This document shows, one piece after another, positions 52,724 to 63,516 of a DNA stretch of 64,000 nt. A program made the translations under genes and the position numbers. Position 1 is the stretch's first letter; every line of letters starts with the position of its first letter. The stretch lies in the NCBI GenBank assembly GCA_963787195.1, contig CAWBCI010000020.1, positions 62,001-126,000 of the forward strand, read 5' to 3'. Origin of the DNA: CAWBCI01 sp963787195 (GTDB lineage: Bacteria; Bacteroidota; Bacteroidia; Bacteroidales; JAGOPY01). The notes beneath the pieces were generated by a model. That model saw only the letters and a program-made list of their open reading frames with translations, ran no database searches and was not told the origin of the DNA.

Positions 52724-54613
52724 TTAAAATGTATATTTTATAATCTTCTTTGTGATGAATGAATTATGTAATGATATCCTCACAAAATATATCCCCGAAG
52801 GCAATTCGGCTATATCAAATTCCATCCCATCCCCCGAAAATCCTTCAAAGCCTTTCACCACCTTCCCAAACATATCCACCACCTCAACTTTATAACTCCC
52901 AACTTCAACTTTGCACTTTGCACTTTGCACTTTGAACTTGGATTGAGTGGGGTTGGGGTAGATTTGAACATTCTCAGGCAGGGCCTTTTCACTATAACCA
53001 ACATAGCCCCCTTCAACAATAACATACCACCACTTTTCAATCTGTTCATCGAAAGAGGTGATATTATACCATACTGGCTCTATAAAACTGGTAGTGATTT
53101 CATCTTCCGGATACATGCATGAATTTTCCGATCGCGTGATATAAGGAACAAGATAGGCCAGGTTTGCCGTATCGTTAACCGTGGCAATTACCCTTCTGTT
53201 TTCGTAATCAATGACCGGGGGAGAAACCTGGGATTCAAAGTAAACATCCAGAATATCAGCTTCGTAATTGGGGGGCGTTGCGGCCTGATAACGAATGGTT
53301 GTGGCATCATCCACCTGAATGGAATCGAAGGCTCCTGCTGCAACGACGAAGTCATCATCACCTATTACTTTAATTTCCCAAGGAATTCCATAAAGCTTTG
53401 GAACCCATTCATCCCAGGCTATTTCTCCCTGAGGGTTGATCTTAACTATTGTAACAAATGTATAGCTGTAGCAGCTCTTCATCGTGATACCGCATACATA
53501 CACATCACCCGATGGTCCCAAATCAAAATCGAAAGGATGGTCATTCAGGAAGTTATGATGATCGTAGCGTGCATCCCAGATCAGGCTGCCTGAAGGAGAG
53601 TATTTCAGCAAAATATAATCCTTTCCTGTGCCGGGATAGGGGTCTTCGTAAGCGCTATAGCCACCAACCAGTAGATCACCGGCTTCGGTCATGGCGAGAT
53701 AATAGGCGTTATTATCTCTGTATCCGGGGTTCCCATAACTTTGTTTCCATTGAAAAACCCCGTTTTGATTGTATTTTGCGGTAACAATATCTGTCAGGTT
53801 GGAGCTGATCTGGTTGTAACCGGTGATATATACATTTCCGGCATCATCTACTAAAACGCTTTCAGCAATATCGGTATTGTGATACACTTCGCCGTCCAGG
53901 AATTCGTTCCACTCCAAATTGCCATTGGGATCAAATTTTGCGACACAATAGTCAATGGAGGCATTCCAGGCATCACCGGCTACGTAAACATAACCCGACT
54001 GATCAACGCATATGCTTTTACCGTTAGCATAAATGCCCGTACCTGAAATCGTTTCAGACCATAGTATTTGTCCATCGAAAGTCAGTTTCATCACCAGCAT
54101 TTTCGATCCGGTAATACCGGGTTCGAATTTAGTGCCGGCAACATATAAATAGCTGTCGTCAATGGTCATGTAGGTAGGTTTGACCTGCCACTCGAAGCCG
54201 TTAAACTGAGCATTGGCAAGTTCGGATGTCCAAACAATTGTTCCATCGCTGCCATTATATTTCTGCACAGCTATTGACCAATAAGTACCGCCAGGTGTAT
54301 GTTTCATAAAAGTGATGTATGCATTTCCCTGGTTGTCGATGCATAATGTATTTGGCGCTTCCGAAATTGTATCGCCACTGTCATAGGTTTGCAACCACAA
54401 TACTTCACCTTCAGGATTGTGTTTTATGACAAAATTATTTCCTGCTGTTCCACCCGAAAACACATTGCCGGATTGATCTACTGCCACAACGCGTGCAGTT
54501 GAAGAATTTGAAGCGGGAAAATGGCCATTTGATATCCATGAGGGGTAAACCTGGGCCAGTGAACTGTATAAAACGAATAGTGAGAAATTTAAAATAAGGA
54601 TAAGTTTTTTCAT
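52724..54613 (-). CDS. T9SS-secreted SBBP-type beta-propeller protein
   Basis: The 629 residues have a signal peptide (KKLILILNFSLFVLYSSLAQ) and many ~50-residue repeats of the SBBP type (ICVDQSGYVYVAGDAWN, VLVDDAGNVYITGYNQ, DLGPSGDVYVCGI). The C-terminal type A sorting domain is ENVQIYPNPTQSKFKVQS ... LPSGIYFVRISLHNSF ... KKIIKYTF. The protein would cross the outer membrane by T9SS and be attached or released. The linker (SKFKVQSAKCKVEVGSYKVE) is encoded by a low-complexity word repeated elsewhere in the window. Cargo function unknown; repeats of this type often bind calcium or sugars. Confidence 0.88.
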   Translation of the reverse strand: MKKLILILNFSLFVLYSSLAQVYPSWISNGHFPASNSSTARVVAVDQSGNVFSGGTAGNNFVIKHNPEGEVLWLQTYDSGDTISEAPNTLCIDNQGNAYITFMKHTPGGTYWSIAVQKYNGSDGTIVWTSELANAQFNGFEWQVKPTYMTIDDSYLYVAGTKFEPGITGSKMLVMKLTFDGQILWSETISGTGIYANGKSICVDQSGYVYVAGDAWNASIDYCVAKFDPNGNLEWNEFLDGEVYHNTDIAESVLVDDAGNVYITGYNQISSNLTDIVTAKYNQNGVFQWKQSYGNPGYRDNNAYYLAMTEAGDLLVGGYSAYEDPYPGTGKDYILLKYSPSGSLIWDARYDHHNFLNDHPFDFDLGPSGDVYVCGITMKSCYSYTFVTIVKINPQGEIAWDEWVPKLYGIPWEIKVIGDDDFVVAAGAFDSIQVDDATTIRYQAATPPNYEADILDVYFESQVSPPVIDYENRRVIATVNDTANLAYLVPYITRSENSCMYPEDEITTSFIEPVWYNITSFDEQIEKWWYVIVEGGYVGYSEKALPENVQIYPNPTQSKFKVQSAKCKVEVGSYKVEVVDMFGKVVKGFEGFSGDGMEFDIAELPSGIYFVRISLHNSFITKKIIKYTF

Positions 54614-54657
54614 AATATATTTCTTTGATTAATTGATACGAAAGGGATGTAATATTC

Positions 54658-55272
54658 TTACTTGCCCAGGGTAAAATCGGCAATCACAATCACCTCTCCT
54701 TCACTGTTTTTAACTAATAAATCTTCGCCATCAAAAAATAATACGCAAGAGCCTACAGGCGGATCATCCGGATAATCGTCTGCTGAAATTAACACTTTCT
54801 CTCCGATTGAAAGATTGTCAGAGGGGCTGTCTGTTAGTATACCCACTCTTCCATTACCTGTTTCCACCCTCATTATCTCCATAAGACCTCCAAAAAACGC
54901 GATATTTGCGTCGACCCCGTCTCCTGCTATCAGCATAATCTGGTGGTCGGAAGTTCCGATTTTTTCTTCTCCGCCTTTGAAAAGTTCAATTTTTGTATCA
55001 TAATGCGAATTTGGTAATACAATCTTACCATCTGTTCCGCTTATTTCAACATTTCCCTGGATATCCAGTTTTTCTTCCGGGTTAATGGTACCAATTCCAA
55101 CATTCCCATTTTCACCGGGCTCAAAGAGGATGTGTTTACATGCAGTATCCCCTTTTACGTGGAGAATGCTGTTAGTGGCGGGATTAGTGCCATCTTTGTT
55201 TATTGCTACCTGTGCATTCATTGATCCTGCAATAAGCAGCATCGCTGTTGAAATGATAAAAAGTTTCTTCAT
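54658..55272 (-). CDS. Secreted protein with tail-fibre-like GNVGIGTxxP motif
   Basis: A 204-residue protein with a signal peptide (KKLFIISTAMLLIAGSMNAQ) and the motif GNVGIGTINPEEKLDIQGNVEIS, common in phage tail fibres and Bacteroidota surface proteins, with a second GRVGILTDSPSDNLSIG. There is no T9SS sorting domain and no C-terminal intramolecular chaperone. It lies 44 bp upstream of the SBBP gene in the same direction, so it may be cotranscribed. Function unknown. Confidence 0.7.
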   Translation of the reverse strand: MKKLFIISTAMLLIAGSMNAQVAINKDGTNPATNSILHVKGDTACKHILFEPGENGNVGIGTINPEEKLDIQGNVEISGTDGKIVLPNSHYDTKIELFKGGEEKIGTSDHQIMLIAGDGVDANIAFFGGLMEIMRVETGNGRVGILTDSPSDNLSIGEKVLISADDYPDDPPVGSCVLFFDGEDLLVKNSEGEVIVIADFTLGK

Positions 55273-55362
55273 GATATTTTTTTTATTTCACCCCCTTTCT
55301 CCCTCCCGCTTAATGCGGGACAGACTCTCTCCAACTTGAAGAGGGGGTCGGGGCCGATGTAT

Positions 55363-56553
55363 TTATAATTTGATTACCTTCTTTACAATCATTTGATCTT
55401 CAAGATATATTCGGACAAAATAGATACCTGCCGGCAACTCACTTACATCACAACCAATCTCCCCTTTTCCTCTTCTCCCTTTCTCCTCTTCTAAAATCAC
55501 ATTACCAAACAAATCAATTATTTCAAGTTTTAAATTATTTTGGATTTTCGAGCTTTTAATTTGGAGCTTATCTAAGCAGGGATTTGGGTGTACTTCAAAT
55601 ATTAATTCCTCAAGACCATCTTCTACGATCCCCGAAACCTCACCGTATTTCAACAGCGTTTTGTTGCCACCGGCAACATAGCCATTAGTGGGGGAGGTGA
55701 AATGAATAGAGCTTAGAACTTCTGTTGTAAGTCCTTCTCCAACAATGGCCCAGTTTGTTCCGCCGTCTGTTGTGTGAAGTATAAGACCATCCGGTCCTAC
55801 AGCCCATCCATCATCTTCATTATAAAAAAACACGCCAAAAAGAGTTCTGTCCTGGGGATCAGGATTTGTCTGAGTAGTCCAGCTTGCTCCTCCATCTACA
55901 GTATATCCTATTACTCCAGCATCCCCTACAACCCATCCTTTCTGGTTATCTATAAAGTGAATATCATTAAAGGTTCCTGCTGGGGCTATCTGAGATGTGA
56001 AATCAACACCATTGTAATAGTATATACGGTTACCCCCGGTAGCCCAAACATGATCAACAGAAGGTGCGCTTATTCCTCTTAAAGTTGATGCACTTGGGCA
56101 GTTCAAATTAGTTACAGATGTACCGGCAATGCTATATACAGTGCCACTACTACCACTGGCATATCCCTGGCTAGTGGAAGGAAAATCTAAATCAGAAAGT
56201 GTAACACCTATACTTCCAATGGCCGGCCAGTTTAACCCACCATCTGAAGTATAGTAGATTCTTCCATTTAGACCGCCAGCATATGCATAAGTGGTGTCAA
56301 ATGCACAAACCGCCTGTGTTCCGTACTGGGTCGTCTGAGTTATGAAAGAAAAACCCCCATCATTCGTTTTAAAGATGTTATTCGTTGTATTTGTAGTTAT
56401 CCAGCCTTCATTCTCAGAAACAAAAAATACATCTGTAAAATCAATTATACCGGGGATTATATCGGTATTTATTTTTGTCCAGCCATATTCTTGCGAGAAG
56501 GAAAATGGCTGAAGGAAAATGGATAATGTAAAAATGAGTTGAAGTTTTTTCAA
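55363..56553 (-). CDS. T9SS-secreted YCF48/BNR-type beta-propeller protein
   Basis: The 396 residues have a signal peptide (KKLQLIFTLSIFLQPFSFSQ) and five or six YCF48-like blades of the type GYTVDGGASWTTQTNPD, ILHTTDGGTNWAIVGEGL and IYYTSDGGLNWPAIGSI. A type A sorting domain (FEVHPNPCLDKLQIKSSKIQ ... LPAGIYFVRIYLEDQM) closes the protein. A surface adhesin or binding role is usual for such proteins but not shown here. The intergenic DNA upstream and downstream contains C-rich CACCCC...CTCTC words. Confidence 0.87.
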   Translation of the reverse strand: MKKLQLIFTLSIFLQPFSFSQEYGWTKINTDIIPGIIDFTDVFFVSENEGWITTNTTNNIFKTNDGGFSFITQTTQYGTQAVCAFDTTYAYAGGLNGRIYYTSDGGLNWPAIGSIGVTLSDLDFPSTSQGYASGSSGTVYSIAGTSVTNLNCPSASTLRGISAPSVDHVWATGGNRIYYYNGVDFTSQIAPAGTFNDIHFIDNQKGWVVGDAGVIGYTVDGGASWTTQTNPDPQDRTLFGVFFYNEDDGWAVGPDGLILHTTDGGTNWAIVGEGLTTEVLSSIHFTSPTNGYVAGGNKTLLKYGEVSGIVEDGLEELIFEVHPNPCLDKLQIKSSKIQNNLKLEIIDLFGNVILEEEKGRRGKGEIGCDVSELPAGIYFVRIYLEDQMIVKKVIKL

Positions 56554-56559
56554 GGCTTT

Positions 56560-57552
56560 TTATTTTTGGATGATTAGTTTTTGGCTTGAAATTTTATTTT
56601 CGGAAATCAAACGGCAGAAATACATCCCACTTTGTAAACTGCTCACATCTATCTCAATAGTTTCATTTCCTGCCGGAATTTGTTTTTCAATCAAATTTTT
56701 TCCATTCAAATCATAAATTATCAAAACTGCCGACTGCTGACTGAAGACTGAAGACTGAAGACTGACGACTGAACTTGCAGGGTTGGGATATACTTTTACC
56801 TGCACATTTTCATTTTCCTGAATTCCGTTAGGGGAAAGTGAAGCGATGTAAAAATGATAGGAAACAAAAGAGGCATCCTGCAGGTTTTCGAAATCAATGA
56901 TCAGTGATTTCAATGGGATATCGGGCATAAAGAAGGCTCCTGCAGCCTCACTTTCATTTAAACCGCCAATGACCAAATTATTATATACCGTGTAATCTTC
57001 GGGTGTGTTAAATCCCAGAAGTGCAGCATGAGCAGGGTCCCACTTGGGCGTATTTATTCCATTGGTGATAAGGTCGGCATCAAAAAGTTCAATCAGCCAA
57101 TCATCAATATCTTCAACAGCTACCTCGTTGTCATTTTCATCGATCCCTGAAATCAGGCAATTTTCCACGTCAATGTCCACCACACAAAATCCCCAGCCGG
57201 CAGCAGGGGTCTTTTCATCAAAATTGAGGGTGAGTCTGGATTTCGAGAGTATCGGTTGGCCGACTGTCCCCATGCCATTCGGGTAAATCTGTGTGCGCAG
57301 ATTTTCTGCATTATTCGCCTGACCGAAGATGTTTTCGAACTCATTTCCATCGTCAAATACTTCATCGTCAAGTAATTGAACTTCTCCATTTATCGTTCCG
57401 GTAGCTACCCATGTAAAATCGGGTAAAAGGGCATTGGTGAAAGAACCGGTTCCCTGGTTTGTTCCTGTAATTTCGAAATCGGCGAATTCCTGTGCCTGAG
57501 GTGAGGTGTAAAAGAAAAAGGCAAATGAGAAAAATAAAAGTAATTTTTTCAT
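56560..57552 (-). CDS. T9SS-secreted protein of unknown function
   Basis: About 330 residues from the ATG at 57552, which gives a signal peptide (KKLLLFFSFAFFFYTSPQAQ); the longer frame reads through intergenic DNA. The body (~25-255) has FDEKTPAAGWGFCVVDIDVENCLISGID and a lectin-like, beta-rich look, but I do not recognise it. The C-terminal type A sorting domain is KVYPNPASSVVSLQSSVFS ... LQSGMYFCRLISEN. Part of that domain is encoded by CTGAAGACTGAAGACTGA-type repeats (56728-56773). Confidence 0.8.
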   Translation of the reverse strand: MKKLLLFFSFAFFFYTSPQAQEFADFEITGTNQGTGSFTNALLPDFTWVATGTINGEVQLLDDEVFDDGNEFENIFGQANNAENLRTQIYPNGMGTVGQPILSKSRLTLNFDEKTPAAGWGFCVVDIDVENCLISGIDENDNEVAVEDIDDWLIELFDADLITNGINTPKWDPAHAALLGFNTPEDYTVYNNLVIGGLNESEAAGAFFMPDIPLKSLIIDFENLQDASFVSYHFYIASLSPNGIQENENVQVKVYPNPASSVVSLQSSVFSQQSAVLIIYDLNGKNLIEKQIPAGNETIEIDVSSLQSGMYFCRLISENKISSQKLIIQK

Positions 57553-57624
57553 GGTTTTTTGGTTTTTGACCTCACCCCTTTCTCCAACTCTCAAAATTGG
57601 AGAAGGCTACTGGAGGAATGGTGA

Positions 57625-60494
57625 TTAAAGTTTTATTATTTTTTTAATAATGATTGATTTATGTAATGATATCCTCACAAAATATATCCCTGAAGGCAAT
57701 TCTCTAATATCGCATTCCATCCCATCCCCCGAAAATCCTTTAAACACTTTCACCACCTTCCCAAACATATCCACCACCTCAACTTTATAAGTCTCAACTC
57801 CAACTTTGCACTTTGCACTTTGCACTTTGAACTTTGAGTGGGTGGGATTAGGATAGATCCTTACAAGTGGCAACTTCAGGTTCTGAACACACTCGTGCTG
57901 AAATCCACCGTCACCACCCAATTCTTCACCGTCTGGCCGTTCTCTGAAGTGACCGTATAGGTGAAGGGATTGCTGAAGTTTTGCATGGAGCCGCCCGGGG
58001 GATTGATGCCGGCACCCGGGGAAATGAATATTTCAGGGATTAATTGCGTTAGGTCGGTGCCCTGTTCTACTGCAACATGTACGGTCTGTTCCTCAGTATT
58101 AATCTCTGCAGGTTCCACCTGCTGGTCAAGCACGAAATCCAGGATGTCGGCGCCACCGGCCGGGAAGCCTTCCAACAGTCCGTAGCGGTAAAGGGAACCG
58201 TTGTTGCCGATGGCCCAGGCATGATGCCCGTCCACGGCAAAGACATCGCTGAGCCAGGCATCCGCGAGATGGTCGACATTGAAATGCACAGTGTCGGCAT
58301 TGGCATTGGAGGACATCAGGACATCCCCACCGGTGGTCACCGCCCAGATGGAATCAATATCAAGGGTAAACACGCCCTGTATACTTTGTGCCGTATCTTC
58401 ATAAAAATGCTGGAACACTCCATTCCTCAGACGCAACATTTCACCTCCGTAGCTTAGCCAGGCCTGGTCGGGACTATCGAACTGCACATCTCCGAAGCAT
58501 GGAAAGTACTGCGCACCTCCGTAAAAGGTCCAGGTGCCGTCATCATAGATCAATTTCCGTCCGAAGCAGCCTGTTGCCCAGCCATAATGATTGGAACCAA
58601 ACGAGATGGCGTCCCAGTCCGTGTAAGTGCCGGTATTCTGTGGTGCCAGTCCTGTTTCCGTGATCTCAGCGATCCAGCCTTCCACGCAGCCGCACCAGCC
58701 CACGGAGCCATCGGGAGAAAAATCAATACTGAGAATTTGACCGGGTGATACACCAAAGAAGTTCCAATTTTGGCCCCCATCAGTGGTTTTGCAGAGTAAA
58801 CCACTCTCACCGCCGGCATAACCTGTTTCGGAGGACAACATGTAGATGGCATGATTTGCACCCAATGTTGTCTGAATATCCCATGTTTCCCCACCGTCCG
58901 AAGTGTGGTAGATTTCGTTATAAAAGCAACTGTTGGTGATCCATCCCTCGTCACCGATGAACCAGAGGCTGGAAAGGCAGCCCCCGGCAGCACCGCCAAC
59001 AGGGAAGAGGTTCTCGCTGATATCCACCCAGCCATAAGCACGGGTGTATGTGGCGTCGAAGTTGCAGGTTGATGTGCTGTTGTTTAAGGTCACACTGCAC
59101 GTCAATGGATCGAAGCGGGCGTATTTGTGAGTTGGTGTGACAGTATAATTCCCGTTTGGAAGATGATTAAATTCATACTCCCCATTAAGATTTGTCCGGA
59201 TAAAACCGCTGATAGGGCCGTTCAGGTAGACTTCCGCCCTGGGGTATGGATTGCCATCCAGTGTAATCGTACCGTTGATGGAGGAAGTTGGCAGGGGATT
59301 GTTGTCGGTCCGCACTGGCCAGACATGCCAGTCGGCTGTTTTCAAATATTGCAACCTGTTTCCTCCACCCATCATCCCATCGGTAAACCAGACTATCCAG
59401 GCCTGATCAGTCTCATCGGCACGTGTTGTAGAGGTCCAGTAAGCCAGATCGTAATTGAAACCCATAAGATTGGTAAATGGGTACCCCTCAGGGATAGCAG
59501 GCAGCTTCCGGCTCATATCCACAAGGCTGGTCATCTCGTTGCGGTTGGGCATGCGCCAGTCATTATGCCCAAGATAATTTTCTGAATTCAGCAAAGCGAT
59601 ATAATCCAGTGCATGCTGCCAGTTGATGGCCCCGTCGACCCACTGGTTGGTATCGAAGTCCGGATCGCGGCTGAGCATGAGGTTAGCATCTTTTGTCCAC
59701 ATAAGCCCCGTGAGCCTGTCGGTGACCGTGTTATTGTTATTATCCACCAGCCGGGGGGTGGGCCAGGTACTGCCCTCTTTCAGGAAGCCGTCGTCTCCGG
59801 GATAAAAGGTATATTGCTGACCTGTCTTAGGGTTTTCGATCGTTCCCGTGGATGTAGTATTTCGAACAGGGAGGAGGTAGTACTTCCAATAGTTAGAGCC
59901 GGTGATATCAGGATCCTTGGCAAAATCCACCGTTTCACCCGCAGGGTTGATAATGTTTGAATGGGCATAATGCTCCTTTAGCAGTACACCGATTGCCAGG
60001 CTGCGAAGATCTTCAGAAGTGCTTGAGCTCCAGTAAAGGTCCTGCAGGTTAATAAAAGGATGGTCGGGAGGAAGGGCAATATCCGGGTATTGCAGGTTCA
60101 CGAGCGACCGCATTTCCAGCAAGTTGGGCACCCGCCAGTCGTTATGACCCAGGTAATTATCGTTGTTAAGAAACTCGATATAATCGAATGCTGTTTTCCA
60201 GTCGATGTCCCCGTCGCCGGGTGTCCGGTCCTGGTCGAATGAAGGGTTACGGGTAGCGATCAGGTTGGCGTCTTTGGTCCACATCAAGCCCGTGAAGGCA
60301 TCGGTGATGGAGCCGTCCCCATTATCCGTAAATCGGTTTGATGGAATGGGCACCCCTTTTTGCAGGTCGCCGTCGTCACCGGGATAAAAACTGGTTAATT
60401 GGCCGGTAGCAGGGACTTGAATGATGCCTTGCTGAGCGAGTGCAAAGTTCAAAGTGCAAAGTGTAAAGAGAAGGAGGATGTTGGATTTTTTCAT
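57625..60494 (-). CDS. T9SS-secreted protein with two DUF1566 (Lcl) domains, copy B; frameshift near the 3' end
   Basis: Starts at the ATG 60494 with the signal peptide KKSNILLLFTLCTLNFALAQ. It has two Lcl/DUF1566 domains (DNGDGSITDAFTGLMWTKDA and DNNNNTVTDRLTGLMWTKDA), a carboxypeptidase-regulatory-like repeat (GTITLDGNPYPRAEVYLNG), YCF48-like blades and a DUF5018-like domain. The frame stops at 57876 after STSVFRT; the sorting domain (RIYPNPTHSKFKVQ ... LPSGIYFVRIS) is in the frame ending at 57625. One missing base near 57886-57894 explains this. As written, the frame also continues upstream into copy A with no stop, because copy A carries an indel. Confidence 0.8.
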
Positions 60495-60520
60495 GGTTTG
60501 GTTTTTGACCTCACCCCCAT

Positions 60521-60544
60521 CCCTCTCTCCGCAACGGAGAGGGG
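60521..60544. repeat. CCCTCTCTCCGCAACGGAGAGGGG hairpin between the paralogues
   Basis: CTCTCCG-caa-CGGAGAG within a C-rich/G-rich context, in the spacer between copy A and copy B. Similar CACCCC...CTCTC words occur at 55289-55345 and 57571-57605, also between T9SS genes. It is a dispersed intergenic hairpin type; it could act as a weak terminator. Confidence 0.6.
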
Positions 60545-60562
60545 ATGACTGAGGAGGAGAAT

Positions 60563-63472
60563 TTAAGGTTTTATTATCTTTTTTGTTATGAAATAATTCT
60601 GTAATTGAAATCCTCACAAAATATATCCCTGATGGCAATTCAGCTATATCATATTCCATCCCGTTCCCGGAAACTCCTTCAAAGCCTTTCACCACCTTCC
60701 CAAACATATCCACTATATCAACTTTATATCTTCCCACACCTTCAACTTTCCACTTTGCACCTTGCACTTTGAACTTACTTTTGGTGGGATTGGGATAGAT
60801 GACCATTCCTGGAGCCTTTAGTTGCTCGATCTTATTATAAAGTGATACTGATATGGCCCAGTTCTCCACTATGCCTCCGTCGGCTGAGGTGACTGTATAA
60901 ACCACCGGGTCGGTAAAATCCTGGGAATCGCCGCTTAACGGATTGCATGTTGCCCCGGCTGATAAGAAAAGCTCCGGGATAAGCGATGTCAGATCGGCTT
61001 CAGGATCCACTTCAGCATAAACAGTCATATTTTCACTATTTATAATGGAAGTCCCAACCTGATCCGAAACAGAAAACCCCAGAATATCGGCACCTTCCGG
61101 GGCACCTTCGAGCAGTGTATATTTCAGTAAGGCACCATTGCTTCCTGACGCGTAACCGTTTGTGGGGGAAGTAAAGAATACGGCTTGCAGATAATCATTT
61201 GTAAGGCCTGCTGCCTGCTGGTACCAGATAGTGTTGTTTTCGAAAACAGGTGGATCAATGTAAAAAGCATTGCCATTGGGTGAATACCAGATTACTCCGG
61301 AGGAACCCACCACCCACACGTCTTTGCCATTTGGTGAATGCACATCTGTAAAATGATATTGAATGGTATCGTCAGAAGGTTTTAATCTTATACAATTATA
61401 AATCCCAATACCGCCACTGCCGTCAATTCCACCGTACTCCTTCGATAACCAGCCCAGGGTGTCGTTGTGGAAGTGGATCCCGCCGCTCCCGCCACCCATG
61501 GTGCAACAATCCACAATCTCGTTCCCGTCGTAATGCCATAAGCGGTGAGGAGAAGCGCCAATAAAAGTGTGACCAATAGAGGGGGTGCTTATACGTAGAT
61601 CAAGATTACTTCCGGTGACGATTTGCGCTACCCCACCGGGGTTGATCTCCCAGAAAGAACCATTGGCACCACTGCAAAATCCTGTGGTGGAACCGGGGGG
61701 GAATGAAATATCCAGTACCCATTGTCCTGTAAAGCCGAACAGGGTCCACACATTTCCACCATCGATCGTATGGTATATAATGCCACCTGAACTTCCGGCA
61801 TAGCCTTCATTTTCATCGAACATAAATATAGCGCTGCTGTAATCCCCTTCCAGTTGTAACGTCTGTTTTTCAAAGGTCTGCCCCCCGTCGGTTGTATGAT
61901 AGATGTCTTTGCTGGAGGTTATCCAGCCTTCATCATCATTGATGAAAAAGATATCACTTAAACCAGCGCCATAAGAGTCGTCAATCGAGAACAGACTGGA
62001 ACTGATATCGGTCCAGCCATACGCCCGGATGTAATAAGCTTCAAAATCACAACTGACCGCTGAGCCGGAAACTGTTACCGTTCTCGACTCAGGGGTAAAA
62101 GCGATATTTTCATTTGAGGGTGTAACCATGTATGAACCATCCGGAATTCCTGCGAATGAGTACTGGCCATTGGCACCCACTGCAGTGCGTGCATTGACCG
62201 GTCCTTCGAGTGTGATTTCGATGCCCTTTTTCGGTAGCCCGGCTCCTTCAATAGTGCCATTGATAGCACCTGAAGGTAATCCGGTATTATCTGTTCTTAC
62301 CGGCCATACCGCCATTTCATAGCTTTTTTCATAATAATAAAGGTTGCTTAACCAGAAATTATTAAGCCATGCTTTGTCAGGGTTTCCAGCTATTGTGCTG
62401 GAGCTCCAAAAAGAATATACTATCTCCCCCCAAATCGAAGGGGCGGTAAATGGGTGGTTTTTGGGCATGCAAAGACTATTGCGACTGTAATCAATAAGGC
62501 TACATAGTTCGTTACGGTTGGGCAGACGCCAGTCATTATGGCCGAGGTAGTTTTCGGTATTTAATTTGTATACGTACCCGAGGGCAGTTTCCCAAGTAAC
62601 CATTCCATCAGGATTATTACCACATGTGTCGAAACCGGGGTCGCGCGAATACATCAGGTCAGTGTTTGTTGTCCACATAAGGCCTGTCAGCCTGTCGTTA
62701 ACCGAGCCGTTTTTGTTATCCACTAACCTGGGCGATGGCCATGCAGTACCTGTTTTCATTCCGCCATCGTCGCCATGATAATAATTTATAGTTTGTCCGC
62801 TTTGCGGTATCTCAATATCCCCGTTTGTTCCCCCGTCCCGGACTGGCAAAAGGTATAAAACAAAATATCCGATGGTTGGCCCCAGGTTTTTATTAAGACT
62901 TTCGAAGTACCCTGCGGGATAGGTGGTGTTGGCATGTACGACATATTTTGATAAATACACAGCAATGGAATTGCCTTTAAGACGTTCTGATGTTGTTGAA
63001 CTCCAATAGCCTGCCTTAAGATTTGTAAAAGGGTGATTGCCGGGGAGGGTCAAGCTGTCGTTTTCCAGGTTGAGTAGTGATTGCAATTCCAGGCAGTTGG
63101 GCATGCGCCAGTCGTTAAACCCAAGAAAGTATTCATCGTTCAGCTTCTGGATGTAATCGAGGGCTGTTGTCCAGTTGATATCACCATCCCCGGGTGTGCG
63201 GTCCTGGTCGAAAGAAGGGTCGCGGGAAGCGATGAGGTTGGCGTCTTTGGCCCACATCAAGCCCGTGAAGGCATCGGTGATGGAGCCATCGCCGTTATCG
63301 GTAAAGCGGTTTGCCGGGATAGGGGCACCTATTTGCAGGTCGCCGTCGTCACCCGGATAGTAGCTGGTGGTTTGGCCGGTGGCGGGGAGTTGAATGATGC
63401 CCTGCTGGGAAAGTGTAAAGTTTAAAGTGAAAAGTGTAAAGAGAAGGAGCAAATGATAATTATTTTTTTCAT
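60563..63472 (-). CDS. T9SS-secreted protein with two DUF1566 (Lcl) domains, copy A; indels at both ends
   Basis: Paralogue of copy B, in tandem. It has the same order: signal-like LLLFTLFTLNFTLSQQ, two Lcl domains (DNGDGSITDAFTGLMWAKDA, DNKNGSVNDRLTGLMWTTN), a carboxypeptidase-regulatory-like repeat, YCF48 blades, a DUF5018-like domain and a sorting domain (MVIYPNPTKSKFKVQGAKW ... LPSGIYFVRISI). The ATG at 63472 is followed by seven A, and eight are needed for MKKN.... Near 60591-60598 one extra base hides the natural end FITKKIIKP and the TAA at 60563. The uncorrected frame therefore runs from 63539 to 57876 as one 1887-codon reading. Confidence 0.8.
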
Positions 63473-63516
63473 GGCTTTTTTGGTTAATATTCAGCGGATA
63501 ACCGCAAACTATTTGA

